A stretch of DNA of 64,000 nt from NCBI RefSeq assembly GCF_008831285.2, contig NC_045138.2, positions 23,471,934 through 23,535,933 of the forward strand, in the 5' to 3' direction. Of the stretch, positions 11,561-22,427 are shown in pieces. This stretch comes from Nymphaea colorata (Eukaryota; Streptophyta; Magnoliopsida; Nymphaeales; Nymphaeaceae). The notes below the pieces were generated by a model. That model saw nothing but the letters and a program-made list of their open reading frames with translations, was not told where the DNA came from and searched no databases. The position numbers and the translations under genes were made by a program. Within the stretch, counting starts at the first letter, position 1. Every line of letters begins with the position of its first letter.

Positions 11561-11599
11561 ACTACAACATTGACCTACCCATTGTCTTTTATAAAGCAC

Positions 11600-12485
11600 T
11601 TTAGACATTGCTTAGCTATGTACCTCTCTCTGCAGAACCAACAAATTACCACTCTGTTTTGGTAATCTTTGTGCTTATGAAAGAAAGGTTTCTTCTCAAC
11701 TTGGTGTTGAGCGATGACTCACCTTTATGTTCTCGTTGGTACTCTTTCTTCTCTCCATGTCTGTTTTCTTCGAAGACTTGAAGGTGTTAGTGCAGTTCTT
11801 GCATTGGATATCAACCAAGTGATCCGCTGCTATATAAGCATCCTCCAAAGTATTTGGATTACCTCTTTCTACCTCGGATTGTGCCCAAGACTGAAGTTCT
11901 AAAATAAACCAGTCAAGTTTATCTTGTTTAAGCATATCAGATACATCCAACATAAGTCTTTGATAGGTCCTCACATAGTCTCGCAAGGATCTTGTGTTCT
12001 TCAATTCACCCACTATCCAATAAGCATGCCATTTTACATTCAGGGCATGAAGCAGTTTTTCAACTCTCATTGAAAGTCATCGAAAGTATCTATTTTGCAT
12101 ATCCCCTTTTGAATATCAAGCTTCCACTAGGCAATATCATCTTCCTTAAGTAACATGGCTGTGGTTTTGACCTAGAGGACATCTTCCACGATGCCCTAAA
12201 GATCTAGATAGTATCTCACTTGAAAAAAAGGTTGTCGATCAGCCGACTATCCTGATTTTCATTGCATTTTGCTAGTCTTTGAACGTCAACCTTTGATGGT
12301 CGATCGTGACCACCACCTATAGAAACATGCCGTTGTAGCGTGTGGTTCTTTGCTTGAAGTTCCTTAACTTCATCTTGCAATGTGGTCACTGTATTAGAAA
12401 GTGACCTATTCATGGCCTTAAGTTCGGCCATCTGTTCCCTCATGGTCTTTACTTCATCCCTCAACTCCTCGGGACTCGGTTGCAT
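11600..12485 (-). pseudogene. gag relic of element B
   Basis: An N-terminal 89-codon frame (12485-12216) is a charged, heptad-like coiled coil with a run such as LRDEVKTMREQMAELKAMN. A second frame (12070-11696) holds the capsid region, with SLRDYVRTYQRLMLDVSDM and ILELQSWAQSEVERG, matching the plant gypsy gag block. A zinc knuckle follows near 11655-11615: CWFCRERYIAKQC, where the usual His is Tyr. Stops and frameshifts separate the pieces. Confidence 0.8.
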
Positions 12486-12708
12486 TACCCAATGTTTCCT
12501 CCTGTGTGGCTACGTCAAGAATCAGCTTGTTTACAACTTCAGCCAAGTCTTCCCGATCATGGGATGTGCCATCTTGTCAAACTGGGCCAACCCTTTGCGC
12601 TTGGCGCTTCGCAGATTCCAATGAGTTGCCAAGACGTCCTCTTCAATCACCGCTTGCCGGCATGTTGTTCTACACCGACTCTCTAACTGCTTTCCAGCTT
12701 GAGTCGAA

Positions 12709-12724
12709 CATGGCTACGATACCC
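12709..12724 (-). promoter_or_regulatory. Primer-binding site of element B
   Basis: On the minus strand GGGTATCGTAGCCATG lies two bases from the LTR end. It resembles the tRNA-iMet consensus TGGTATCAGAGCCATG with a few changes, and its spacing matches element A. Confidence 0.65.
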
Positions 12725-12726
12725 GT

Positions 12727-13082
12727 TGGCGTCTGTTCTCGCCAATATGTGCACCACGATGACCCTTCCAACTAGCGCAAGCATAAAGAGTAAGCAAGTG
12801 CACAGACAACTTGAAAACAAAGAGTGTGTAAATAGAGGCAAGGAGTAGAAGAACTTGCATTGTGTTGTTTCATTCACTTAAAAAGGTAGTACATCAGAAG
12901 AAAAGATAAGCAAGGAAATAGACTCAACTTTACTTGTAAGGGTGCCTAAGGGCTCGTATTGCCGAACATTCAAAACAACCAAACATGACACTTAGACCGA
13001 TGGAAGGGTACTTAAACAAGTGTACACAAATAGTTCTTGTAAGCAAACGAAAAGACTATACAGACACAAACACAAGGGAACA
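12727..13082 (-). repeat. 5' LTR of element B
   Basis: On the minus strand it begins TGTTCCCTTGTG at 13082 and ends GACGCCA at 12727. It pairs with 7390-7780. Many substitutions and small indels separate the two LTRs, so the insertion is old. Confidence 0.83.
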
Positions 13083-13461
13083 TATATGGTCTTCTTTCAT
13101 TTTTTTTACATTGTCTTTGGTATATGCCTATGTTTACTTGTAATGGAGCCCCCTCCCACCAGCTTCAGTGAATGTTGGAGATTCTGTGTTTTTGGTGGTC
13201 GACATTTGAGTCCTATATAAATGGCTTCAGCCATCCTATGTAAGTAAAATTGAGTTTTCTTCAAGATCTCCTTACTGTATTTCCTATCTGATGAAAGTAA
13301 TATATGTTCATTATAAGTTCCTCCCTCTACTTCCTGTTGTTCTTTGCTTTTCATATGTACTCTTTGTTTTTGAGTTATATGCACACTCCTTTGTTCCTTA
13401 AGGCTTACGTCGGATATGCAACCATCATGCCTCATGGTATGAAGAAAATAGGCCAGTGACA
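13083..13461 (+). repeat. Main part of the 3' LTR of element A
   Basis: It aligns in plus orientation with 2191-2570 and ends GGCCAGTGACA, like GGCTTATGACA in the 5' LTR. The missing first 25 bases are at 7365-7389, on the other side of element B. Confidence 0.85.
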
Positions 13462-14237
13462 AAGAGGCCGTTTGAATGAGCTAAAACACCATGGAATGGA
13501 ACAGCCTATTCCATTTTTTAAGTTTCCAATGCAAAATGTGGAATTTTGATAGTAAAGATAGGTGGACATGTGAACGCAGGGGGTGAGGAATCAAGCATGA
13601 ATTGTGCACCAACTTGATGCATGCACATCACCCCTTTGATGTGCACACATCAGGTGAATTGCACATCATTTCAATTATATGGTGCATTTATGAGAATGAT
13701 CATTTGTTATTAGATGCGCACACATCACCAAGTGATGTGTGTGCATCAAAACCACAACCCCACTGGGTGGTCATGGTGTTCTATTCAAGATGGGCCACAC
13801 TGTCTGCTTGATATTGTTAATTTGTTATTGCATGTGCTCCACCACATGGCCATGATCTGCCACTCGCTCGATGCTGTTTTGGCTCCAATCACTCGCCTAT
13901 CGCATGAGAATGCTATTGCTTGAATGGCTCTAATAGTTGTTGATGAAGGAAATGGTTACTCATAGACTACATATCCTTTTAGCTGGTTGTTTGTCATAAG
14001 AGGGATGAGGGTGCTTATGCTTCTTTTTTTTTTGGCTTTGCTATTCCATGCTGCAAATGGTTTGTCCTGGGCTATGTACTAGGGTTTTTTCAGTACTGGT
14101 TTTGTTGTTTGGAATGAGGGTACGATCAATCTTGGATGTATTGCCCTGATTTCCTGTTCAAGGGCTTTTTTAGTAATGTTGCGCGTTGATGTTCTCTCTC
14201 TTTGTTTCCCTTCCAGCGAGGTGACCGGCAACCAGTC

Positions 14238-14342
<105 letters not shown>

Positions 14343-15267
14343 TCCGTTTGGGGACCGTTAAATGGAAATGGGGGTGATCAGTGGCTAGTCGCCCCTCTTT
14401 CACTCTCACTCTCTCTTCCCACATTCTTTCTTCACTTGTGTGTAATTTGATCTTTTAATTTTTAACATTATTTTTGTGGATATTATATACATGACTTTTC
14501 ATCGTCCTGATATTTGCTCATTATTATGCATAGCTGTGCTAGGCATTGTTTCATAGGCTTAGTGCATTGCTTAGCATTAATGCATAACATTGGGAATGAT
14601 GCGTATGATGTTTGGGAATGATATGTATGATGCACATGCATCACATCTTGACGTCTGTGCATCTAATAGCACTGGTTTTGTTAGACCTCACCCACCTATT
14701 CTGTTGCCCTTTCACTCGGGTTGTTTGATGTTTCCAATCAAACGGCCTCCAGGTGGATGGTGCCAGGCCTATATATATATATATAGAACAGCCTCGGCAG
14801 GTGGATGGTGCCGGGCCTATTTATATATATAGAGACATCAAAATGGACCGTCGATTTAAGACCAATCCCCATCTCCCTCCCTTTCCCTCTCCCTCTCCCT
14901 CTCTCTCCCTATGCCTCTCTTTACCTCCCTCCCTCCCTCTTCCCCTCCCTCTCCCTTCTTCATCCAACAAGAGCTATGCTGGCTCCGGCCTTGTAGTCGC
15001 CGACAGGCCCATTGGGCGGTGTCGGGGCAGCACCGTTCCATGGTCCCGCCTGCAACGGCAGGGCCGGAGCCAGCGGAGCACCCCCCTGCCTCTACCCTTG
15101 GTGGGTAGAGGAAAGGGGAGGCTGGCAGTCGTTCCCCTACCCAACACCGACCATCGGACGGTGCTGGCCAACCCAACAGGGGCCGCCGTTCAGCGGTGGG
15201 TGGGGGAATGATTCCTTCTTCTTCGTCCCTCGTGATGGAGGAAGAGGGGAAAGGGACAGTCACTCGA

Positions 15268-15342
15268 GGCGAGCTGTGGCTGTGAAGCTCATGTCGAGCT
15301 CGAGTCTAGCTCGAGCTCAACTCGGCTCGTGTGCAGCCCTAA
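15268..15342. repeat. Terminal fragment of a GAGCTCG-type hAT element
   Basis: Read inward from the right the end is TAGGGCTGCACACGAG, followed by CGAGTTGAGCTCGAGC. This resembles the left end of the complete element at 23300 (ATAGGGCTGTTGAATGAG). The matching other end was not found, so this is probably a truncated copy. Confidence 0.55.
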
Positions 15343-16503
15343 CTGGCATCGACCATAGTCAACACATTGACGAGATTTTCCTAAAGATTAAAAGTTAATT
15401 CTTGGTGCACACTCTCTTGATAGAGCTGCTCCGGCAGTCCCATCCCAATTTTCCTTTTTTCCTTCCCTCTCTTTCTCTCTCTGTCTTTCTCTTTTTACAT
15501 AGTGCCATTGCTACAACTAATGTGCAGATAGATTCTCATTTCGGTCTTGGGCTAATCCAACCAAGCCCTCTGATAGCCTGCATTGGACCATGAAGTTGAC
15601 CATCAAATTGGCCTGACTAGATAACTAAGAGAATTGAGGCACAAGCTGCCAGCAAGGAGTTCAGGCCCACCCAAGCTTATCATGCAGTGTCTTGGGCTGG
15701 CCTAATGTGGCTCAATGAGTAGCCACAATTGCACATTTGTTTTCACTTGTAAGCTAATGGAATGGTCATTCTAATCAAACTAAATTGCCCACATCTATTG
15801 ACTTACTGATCTAATTTGCTGATCCATGTTCTTTCTATCTTTTAATCTCTTTTGTCATCTACTTCAAGTTAATCATACCAATAATCTAAACTGCCCAACT
15901 GTTTTGGCCATCAATGATGCAAACTTTTTTACTTGCAATTGATTGAATACAGATGGAGTTAAACGGATACAGACTGCTTATGATAGAGCAAAAAAATTAA
16001 CAAGTTTCACTTACATTTTATTACTACTTTAGATCTTCATACAATGGTGTGAGGGATTTACGAATGGATGTGTAAAGATGGCTGATTTGCAATTTGAGAA
16101 ATATAGCCAAGAGAAAGAGCAACTAAAAAGGAGCAATTCAATGAGTTGGCAGATGCCAAAGTGCTATTTGCCTACTTGGAGCATCCCATGTTTTTAATTT
16201 TGGATGTCTCTCATAGATATCCAAAAGTAATGTATGGGATGCTCCAACCAGCCATACCCATTTGTAAGAGCCCTTTTCTTGCCAATTCATTGAACTGCTC
16301 CTCTCTTCACTCTTTCTCCCAACTTAGATACATAGTTCTCAAATTGTGTATTTGTTAATGAAGGTAGAGTACATAACTAGTCTTTTCTCTTTGCATCATT
16401 TCCTTTTTCTTCCTCTATTAGCCACTACCTTCCTCTTTGACCATCTACCTGCCTTGCTCTCCTATAATTTTCCACCACAAAAACATCAATATGGTGCCTT
16501 ATA

Positions 16504-16618
16504 CTATGTCACCTAGGTGTGGGGTGCGGGTGCCGGTACGGCACATCTCAAAAAATTTAGGTGCGGTGGTACGGTGAGGGTATTTATTATTATTATTATT
16601 ATGATTAATATATTATTA

Positions 16619-16687
<69 letters not shown>

Positions 16688-17475
16688 CAAAAAATTGCAA
16701 ACATTATATATAATATATATTATATCAGATCCAAACTTAGATATCTGGCTTCAATAACTGATCCGATACAGAGTTTATATTTGACTCAATATCAGAACTG
16801 ATCCAGAGTTTATCTATCGGGGCAAGTAATGCCCGATAGCATATAAAAGTTCACAGAAAGGCCATCATGACCCGACGCGGGTTCCCCTTCTCCTCTTCCT
16901 CTTTGTCTCCCTTTTTGTTGCCCTCTCATGTCTCCCCTTTCGTTGCCCTCTCATTCCTCTTCCTCTTTGTCTCCATTTTCGTTGCCCTCTCATTCCATAG
17001 GTGAGCATCCGATGCAGAGAAGAAAAGGTGGAGGAAGGAGCAGTGGCGGCGGTAGCGGTGCGGTGCAGCGACGATTAGGGTAACTAGGTTTTTTCTCTCC
17101 CATATGTTTCCCCCTTCCTTCTCACACTGTCTCGCCTGAGCCGTCTCTGTCTGCACTCTTTTCCTCCCCCGCTCCTCACTCGCCCTTTCTTCGTCTCACC
17201 TTCAGTCCCCCTCACCCTTGCTCTCTCTATTCCACCAAAGTGTGTCGACCCTCTCCCTTTGTCCCGAGATCTCGTGTCGTCCTTCTTCCTCTATCCCGAG
17301 CTTTCTGTCTATTTCCCCTTTCTATCTGCACTCTCTCACTCCCACAAGCTCTCACACCCTCTCTCCTGCACTCTCTCTCCTCTCCCTACCGCCCTCTCTC
17401 CCACACTCTCTCTCTCCTTACCGGTGCGGTTTGGGTGCGACCTCCTTGAGTTCCGGCGGCACCCTGGTGACTTAG
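16504..17475. mobile_element. Non-autonomous hAT element 1 (CTATGTCAC family)
   Basis: The perfect 8-bp duplication GCCTTATA flanks it at 16496-16503 and 17476-17483. The inverted ends are CTATGTCACC and, from the right, CTAAGTCACC. Left subterminal DNA repeats GGGTGCGGGTGCC and GTACGG words. Next come a (TAT)n/(TA)n tract (16577-16684) and TGACAAAAAATTG. The right half (16860-17440) is CT-rich, like a plant 5' leader, which suggests it keeps the promoter end of a larger transposase-bearing parent. No transposase is encoded. Its left 90 bases match 19996-19900 in reverse and share the layout of 61788-61885. Confidence 0.92.
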
Positions 17476-17483
17476 GCCTTATA

Positions 17484-19296
17484 TATGCATCCTTTCATGA
17501 AAAACTCCTTCTCATTCTCAACGTTGAAATAGTTTGTGCATTTTCGACCATTTTGACAAATAGACAACAAACATCTATTGCTGCTTGGAGGCTCTGACTC
17601 TTCAATGTAGGGGCAAGGGGATTTTATAAACCCTAGTTGAGTGAAAACAAGGAGTATTTATGAGACCAGAATATTGTGAACCACTAACCATAATGGCATT
17701 TATATTGGCATGGTTGTCACATGTTTGGTTGACTATGAATCAATCTATCATATTTGTCATAAATTGTCGAATTGTGAAAATAATGAAGTTTTGTGAAACA
17801 ACCACTGCAACAACCAACATTGTGTGAATATTTTGGCATACAAAACATGAAACAACCCATCTATGGAACTAACTCACTCACCAATGAAAAAATTGCTAAG
17901 TGGAACTAAGTTGCTCATTGCTTCGGCCTAAATGCTAATGAAATAACTTCTTTATGTAACTAAATCATCTACCTGTTTTTGCCCATAAAAGGATCAAATA
18001 ACACATCCATGGAACTAACTCGTGCTTCTGTCTTTTCCTATAAGCTAATTAAACAACCACTCTAGGGAATAAATCTTACATTTGTTTGACCATGGAACTA
18101 AATTGTGCAATTGCTTTGCCATTTATTCTAAGATTATCCTACTAATTATCTAAATCGCACACCCATTGTGAAATCAACAGAAGGTGCTTTCTTGCAAGTA
18201 AAATTAAGAGGAAATTGATTCACAGAATTTTTATCCCACAGATAAATAAATCAAAGTGAATATTTGAAGAGAACAACTACACAAACAATGCAGGTGAAAT
18301 GATTATTTCACTAGAAACTTAAGTGGTAAGTAATATTTCATGTCAATGCATGAGTGAAGTACCTCATAAGAGACGTAAATATGACGGACTTGCTGTTTAA
18401 GCGACTGCATGAATGGAACACATGAAAGTAGCATTGTTATCTAGAGATGAATATGACATACACGTTCTTTCCGTTGTTCTAGTGATAGATTGTTGAAATT
18501 GATAGTACGATATAGTAGGAATGCAAATTGACAACAAAAATGACTAATGTGTAGTTTGGACATACAACTTAAAAACAATGATTTTCACTTTAGAATAAGA
18601 TTTTTATGTTAAAATATGAAGTGAAAAGCACACAAGATAATAATTTTTAACTGGAGTCATAAGAAGTGAGTGGAAGGCTAAACTCAAAGAATAGATTGTA
18701 GAGAAGAGAAAATATTAAGAGTATTTATTACTCAAAACAATCCCCCTTTAAAGACCTTGCAAAATTTTTTGGGTGAACCTATATAAACAGAGCTTATTCA
18801 GAAGCTAACCTTGTTAATTTTTCAGCATAAAAATTTACCCTACAAATATCCTACAAGATGAACTTTGGGTTACCCCCCAAAGGCAAGTCATTGGAGGACC
18901 ATCAAAAATATTGTCGTATGTGACCAACAAGCTTTGTGAAATAAAGCAACGCCATGTATCGACAAATGCTAAAAGATGAAATCTTACATGCATTGAAGAA
19001 AACAGTAATAACACCAATGATTTTTATTTTTGAAATAGCTAAATGCAACGTTACTATAGCAAGTACCAAAGCAGTCACTGTAACAGTGCCACACACTACA
19101 ATACTATAACACTTTTGACTTTCGGAGTCCATAAGGCACATGTGGCTGCAAGTTCTATCAACTTGGGGCCCCTCTCCTCTCGGCCATGCTATCCATGTAA
19201 CAAAGTGAACCTTCTACCATCCTAAAAGAAGTCATTGTTCACAAAACTTACTTCCAAACTTATTTCAGTAAAAAAAAAAAAAAGGTGTACTGGTGC
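17484..19296. other. AT-rich DNA without recognisable genes
   Basis: No coding sequence is supported on either strand. Between about 17840 and 18120 a short phrase like ATGGAACTAA recurs at irregular intervals of roughly 50-70 bases, suggesting a very degenerate tandem repeat. Confidence 0.5.
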
Positions 19297-19304
19297 TTCA
19301 CAAT

Positions 19305-19996
19305 CTATGATACCTAGGTGCGGCAGTTTTGGTCTCGCACCCGCGTCGACGCGGTGCGGGTGCAGATTCGGGTGCGGGTGTGCCTCCGGTGCGCACCCAA
19401 ATGGGTCAAATAAGAGTCGGGTGCGGTCAGCCGCACCCGGCTAAAATCGTCTTTTTTCGACTCGCACCCGACTCGCGTTTGACCCGAGTCGGGTGCGGTC
19501 AAAGGCGAGAAAGTCTACTTTGGTCCAATTTTTAGGGTTTTTTTTTTTTAAGTTTTTAACAAAGTCGATGGTTGCACCTTCTTCGTCCCTCTTCTTCGTC
19601 CTTTCCCTCTTCGACCCTTCTTCTTCTTCTTCTTCCCTCTTCTATACGTCGCATTGGGTGGAGCCGACGAACTCGTCGCTTGCAGCGTGCAGGACAGGAT
19701 GACTGTATAAACTGTGATTCTGTGAACTCAAAACTAAAGTATATTTCTTATTGAATTGATTATTGATACTCATATCATGATTAGCAAATTGCAGTTTTCA
19801 TCTTGTTATTTAATAATTTTGTTGGTTTATTGACAATTTTTTGTCATATATATTATATACATATTATTATAATAAATTAATAATAATAATAAAATACTCT
19901 CGCCACACCTCCGCACCAAATTTTTTTGAGATATGCCGTGCCGGCACCCGCACCGGCACCAGCACCCGCACCCGCACCCCGCAGTCAGTGACATAG
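19305..19996. mobile_element. Non-autonomous hAT element 2 (CTATGTCAC family)
   Basis: The perfect 8-bp duplication TTCACAAT flanks it at 19297-19304 and 19997-20004. The ends are CTATGATACC (left) and CTATGTCACT (read inward from the right). Both subterminal regions are packed with GTGCGGGTGCGGG-type words. A CT-rich stretch with repeated CTTCTTCTT follows a poly-T run at 19540-19660. The right half (AT-rich, TTTTTTGTCATATA, then (AAT)n) is the reverse of the left part of the element at 16504. It has no coding capacity and is a sibling of element 1 in opposite orientation. Confidence 0.92.
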
Positions 19997-20004
19997 TTCA
20001 CAAT

Positions 20005-20525
20005 ACCCTTATTTCAAATCCCTAAAGTGGACCGCCTTGGCCCCCCATGGCGTTAGGTGGCCGATGGACTCGGGGGGTGGCCGGGGCCTAAAAGCCTTTC
20101 TGCTTGTGCTGCGGCTACGTCTCGCCGGCAACCCGAGCCTGGCGTACGGGAGCCCTAAGCCAGTGACTTTTTGGCCAACCCTTCTCGTCGTCGCCCGTCG
20201 GCCGGCTCTTAAGGATTCGTCCCACCCGGTTTTGCCTCTCCACAGCCTCGACCGGCACTGGATGGCTCCTTCCATGCTTAGATGGCTCCTTCCATGTACT
20301 TGGGTGTAGCCCAATTTTAGGGACTCACAGAGGAGGCCAGTTGCTTGGGAGCTCGTTTCTAAGAGGCATGTTAGTTTAACTTGCCACCACTGCTTTCCGA
20401 TCAGCGGAAAAATCCTACTGTCAAAACCATTGACAGGAAGCGCAACTTGCTTGCACAGAAATACAATGTTAGCGAAACAGGTAGCCTAAGAAATACAATG
20501 GTTCAGCTTTTATACCTTTCAAGTT
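20005..20525. other. Region upstream of the PPR gene
   Basis: It is GC-rich with short frames of no recognisable kind. A 16-17 base phrase, GATGGCTCCTTCCATG, occurs twice (20262 and 20281). The DYW gene's promoter and 5' UTR must lie in or left of this interval, and hAT element 2 has inserted about 530 bases upstream of the start codon. I cannot place a TATA box with confidence. Confidence 0.45.
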
Positions 20526-22427
20526 ATGTTCCCAATTCCTTCAGTATCCGTCAACGACGAGTCCAAGATCGCCAGGCCAAATTTCCTCTCTCTATCATCA
20601 TCGAAAATCAACCACCAAGCCCCCCAACCCGTGCCTCCATTGCCATCTCCACAGCAACACCGCACCCTTCCTCCCATTTCAATCTCCAGTGCAGAGAAGA
20701 CTTACAGGAACTTTTGCCACCTTCTTCAATCCTTTGTTCCCGTCAGGTCCCTAAGCAAAGGACAACAGATCCACGCTCATGCCGTGAAGGCTGGGCTGCA
20801 GTCTGTGATCTTGCTGGCCAATCATTTGATTAATTTGTATGCCAAATGCGACCACATAGGAGACGCGCAGAAGTTGTTCGACGAAATGCATCAACGAGTC
20901 CCGGCAACCTGGAGCTCGTTGATCTCTGGATATGCGCAGAACGGGCTTCCGGAGCATGCGCTTGACTGTTTCCGTGGCATGCATCGGGCCCATATGTTTG
21001 CCAACGAGTACACGCTTGCCAGTGCTGCAAAGGCCTGTGGGGCAGCGGGTGATGCGTTCCACTATGGATGCTCGCTCCATTCTCTTGCTGTAAAGACTGG
21101 GTTCCACTTGAATGTGTTTGTGGGGAGTGCCTTAGTTGACATGTACTCCAAGCACGGCGATGTTGGGAATGCCCACAGGCTGTTTGAAGACATGCCTGAG
21201 AGGAATGTTGTGACTTGGAGTGGCATGATTGCTGGATATGTGCAGAATGGATTGGAGGAGGCGGCACTGCTCCTTTTTAAGCAGGTCTTGAATGAGGAGG
21301 GTATGAGTCCCAATGATTTTACCTTCTCATGTCTAATCCGTGCCTGTGGGGTCACGACGGCTCTTAGTTTGGGCATGCAGTTGCATTCCTTATGCGTTAA
21401 GTCGAGCTTTGACTCATCAAATTTCGTAGGCAGTTCACTGGTGGGCCTCTACTCAAAATGTGGCATGTTTCATGATGCTCGACAAGTGTTTAACGAGATG
21501 CCCGAGAGGAATGTTGGTGCATGGAACTCTATTCTTATTGCGTGTTCCCAGCATGGGCATACTGAGGAAGCTTTTAGATTGTTGGATGGAATGAAAGCAG
21601 AAGGTTTCCAGCCAAATTTCATTACCTTCCTTTGCATACTGTCTGCCTGCAGTCACAGGGGGCTGGTTGATACTGGCGAGTACTTCTTTGGTGTAATGGA
21701 GAGCGTATTTGGGGTCGAACCAAACCCCGAGCATTATACTTGCATGGTTGATATGTATGCTCGAGCTGGTAGGCTTGATGAAGCTCTTGGTCTAATTGAC
21801 AGAATGCCCTTCAAAGCAACTGAATCTGTTTGGGGGGCATTGCTCGCTGGATGCCGTATGCATGGGGATACTGAAAGGGCGCATTTCGCAGCAGAGAAAC
21901 TCTTCCAGATGGGGTCAAGGAACTCTGGCACGCATGTCTTGCTTGTGAATGCATATACAACTGCAGGGAAGTGGAAGGAAGCTGCGTTGGTTAGGAAGGC
22001 AATGAGAGACGAAGGAGTGAAGAAGGAGGTTGGGTTGAGTTGGGTAGCAGTTGGGAACAAAGTTCACACATTCGTGGCAGATGATAAATCCCACGTGCAA
22101 ACACCGGAGATTTATGCTAAGCTAGAGGAATTGGACAGTGAAATTAGGAAAGCTGGTTATGTTGGTATCAAGGGGTTCGCATCAACAGATGAAGTGAAGG
22201 AGAGGGTGGTTGGTTACCACAGTGAGAGGCTAGCAGTTGCATTTGGGCTTATCAGTATCAAAGGTTCAATGCCTATAAGGGTGATGAAAAATTTGCGGGT
22301 GTGCACAGATTGTCATGAGGCCATGAAGTTGGTTTCAAAGTGCACAGACAGGGTAATTATACTCAGAGACAACAATCGTTTCCATCACTTTGAACATGGT
22401 CTGTGCTCCTGTGGTGATTACTGGTGA
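20526..22427 (+). CDS. MEF1: PLS-E-DYW pentatricopeptide repeat protein, MEF1-like RNA editing factor
   Basis: An intact, intronless 633-residue PPR protein. Residues 1-60 are Ser/Pro-rich with few acidic residues, fitting an organelle presequence. PLS-type PPR repeats fill about 65-440, with signatures such as VDMYSKHGDVGNAHRLFEDM, MPERNVVTWSGMIAGYVQNG and SSLVGLYSKCGMFHDARQVF. An E region follows (ESVWGALLAGC, near 430-445; GLSWVAVGNKVHTF, near 505-518). The C-terminal DYW domain has HSE at 565-567 and CTDCH at 593-597 (deaminase HxE and CxxC), the second zinc site HH...CSC near 620-629, and ends in DYW. DYW proteins bind organelle transcripts and convert specific C to U. Wording along the repeats and C-terminus (such as SSFDSSNFVGSSLV) is close to Arabidopsis MEF1, a mitochondrial factor. 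Orthology is inferred. The start is the first in-frame ATG after upstream stops. Confidence 0.93.
   Translation: MFPIPSVSVNDESKIARPNFLSLSSSKINHQAPQPVPPLPSPQQHRTLPPISISSAEKTYRNFCHLLQSFVPVRSLSKGQQIHAHAVKAGLQSVILLANHLINLYAKCDHIGDAQKLFDEMHQRVPATWSSLISGYAQNGLPEHALDCFRGMHRAHMFANEYTLASAAKACGAAGDAFHYGCSLHSLAVKTGFHLNVFVGSALVDMYSKHGDVGNAHRLFEDMPERNVVTWSGMIAGYVQNGLEEAALLLFKQVLNEEGMSPNDFTFSCLIRACGVTTALSLGMQLHSLCVKSSFDSSNFVGSSLVGLYSKCGMFHDARQVFNEMPERNVGAWNSILIACSQHGHTEEAFRLLDGMKAEGFQPNFITFLCILSACSHRGLVDTGEYFFGVMESVFGVEPNPEHYTCMVDMYARAGRLDEALGLIDRMPFKATESVWGALLAGCRMHGDTERAHFAAEKLFQMGSRNSGTHVLLVNAYTTAGKWKEAALVRKAMRDEGVKKEVGLSWVAVGNKVHTFVADDKSHVQTPEIYAKLEELDSEIRKAGYVGIKGFASTDEVKERVVGYHSERLAVAFGLISIKGSMPIRVMKNLRVCTDCHEAMKLVSKCTDRVIILRDNNRFHHFEHGLCSCGDYW

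Larger units (their letters stand above)
7390..13082 (-). mobile_element. Ty3/gypsy chromovirus B nested inside the 3' LTR of A
   Basis: This element is read right to left. The 5' LTR is 13082-12727 and a tRNA-Met-like primer site is at 12724-12709. Gag and pol relics follow, then a polypurine tract at 7796-7781 and the 3' LTR at 7780-7390. It interrupts the 3' LTR of A after 25 bases. TGTAT (7385-7389) and TATAT (13083-13087) look like the 5-bp target duplication with one change. Its LTRs and proteins are related to those of A, so the two are different copies or subfamilies of one lineage. B must have inserted after A. A hAT MITE later inserted into B at 9609-9973. Confidence 0.88.
2171..13461 (+). 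mobile_element. Ty3/gypsy chromovirus A, degraded, interrupted by element B
   Basis: The 5' LTR is 2171-2570. A tRNA-Met-type primer site follows, then gag and pol relics, a polypurine tract at 7349-7364 and a 3' LTR. The 3' LTR is split into 7365-7389 and 13083-13461 by minus-strand element B. Excluding the insert it is about 400 bases, like the 5' copy. CAGAG (2166-2170) and AAGAG (13462-13466) look like a 5-bp target duplication with one change. The reading frames carry many stops, an internal deletion and a 0.5-kb duplication, so the copy is dead. A chromodomain-like tail before the polypurine tract places it among the chromoviruses. Confidence 0.88.

Noticed and set aside
12741-12750. 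Alternative LTR end of element B at TGTGCACC with primer site TTGGCGAGAACAGACGCC
   Set aside because: Similarity with the left LTR continues past this point to 12727, where a tRNA-Met-like primer site has the same 2-base spacing as in element A, so 12727 is the better edge.
20037-20314. Overlapping 90- and 101-codon frames in GC-rich DNA upstream of the PPR gene
   Set aside because: High GC lowers stop-codon frequency on both strands; no domain is visible and the frames overlap each other antisense.
20381-20833. 150-codon frame overlapping the start of the PPR gene
   Set aside because: It is an overlapping shadow of the PPR coding frame; it contains no PPR signature and ends where the real frame continues.
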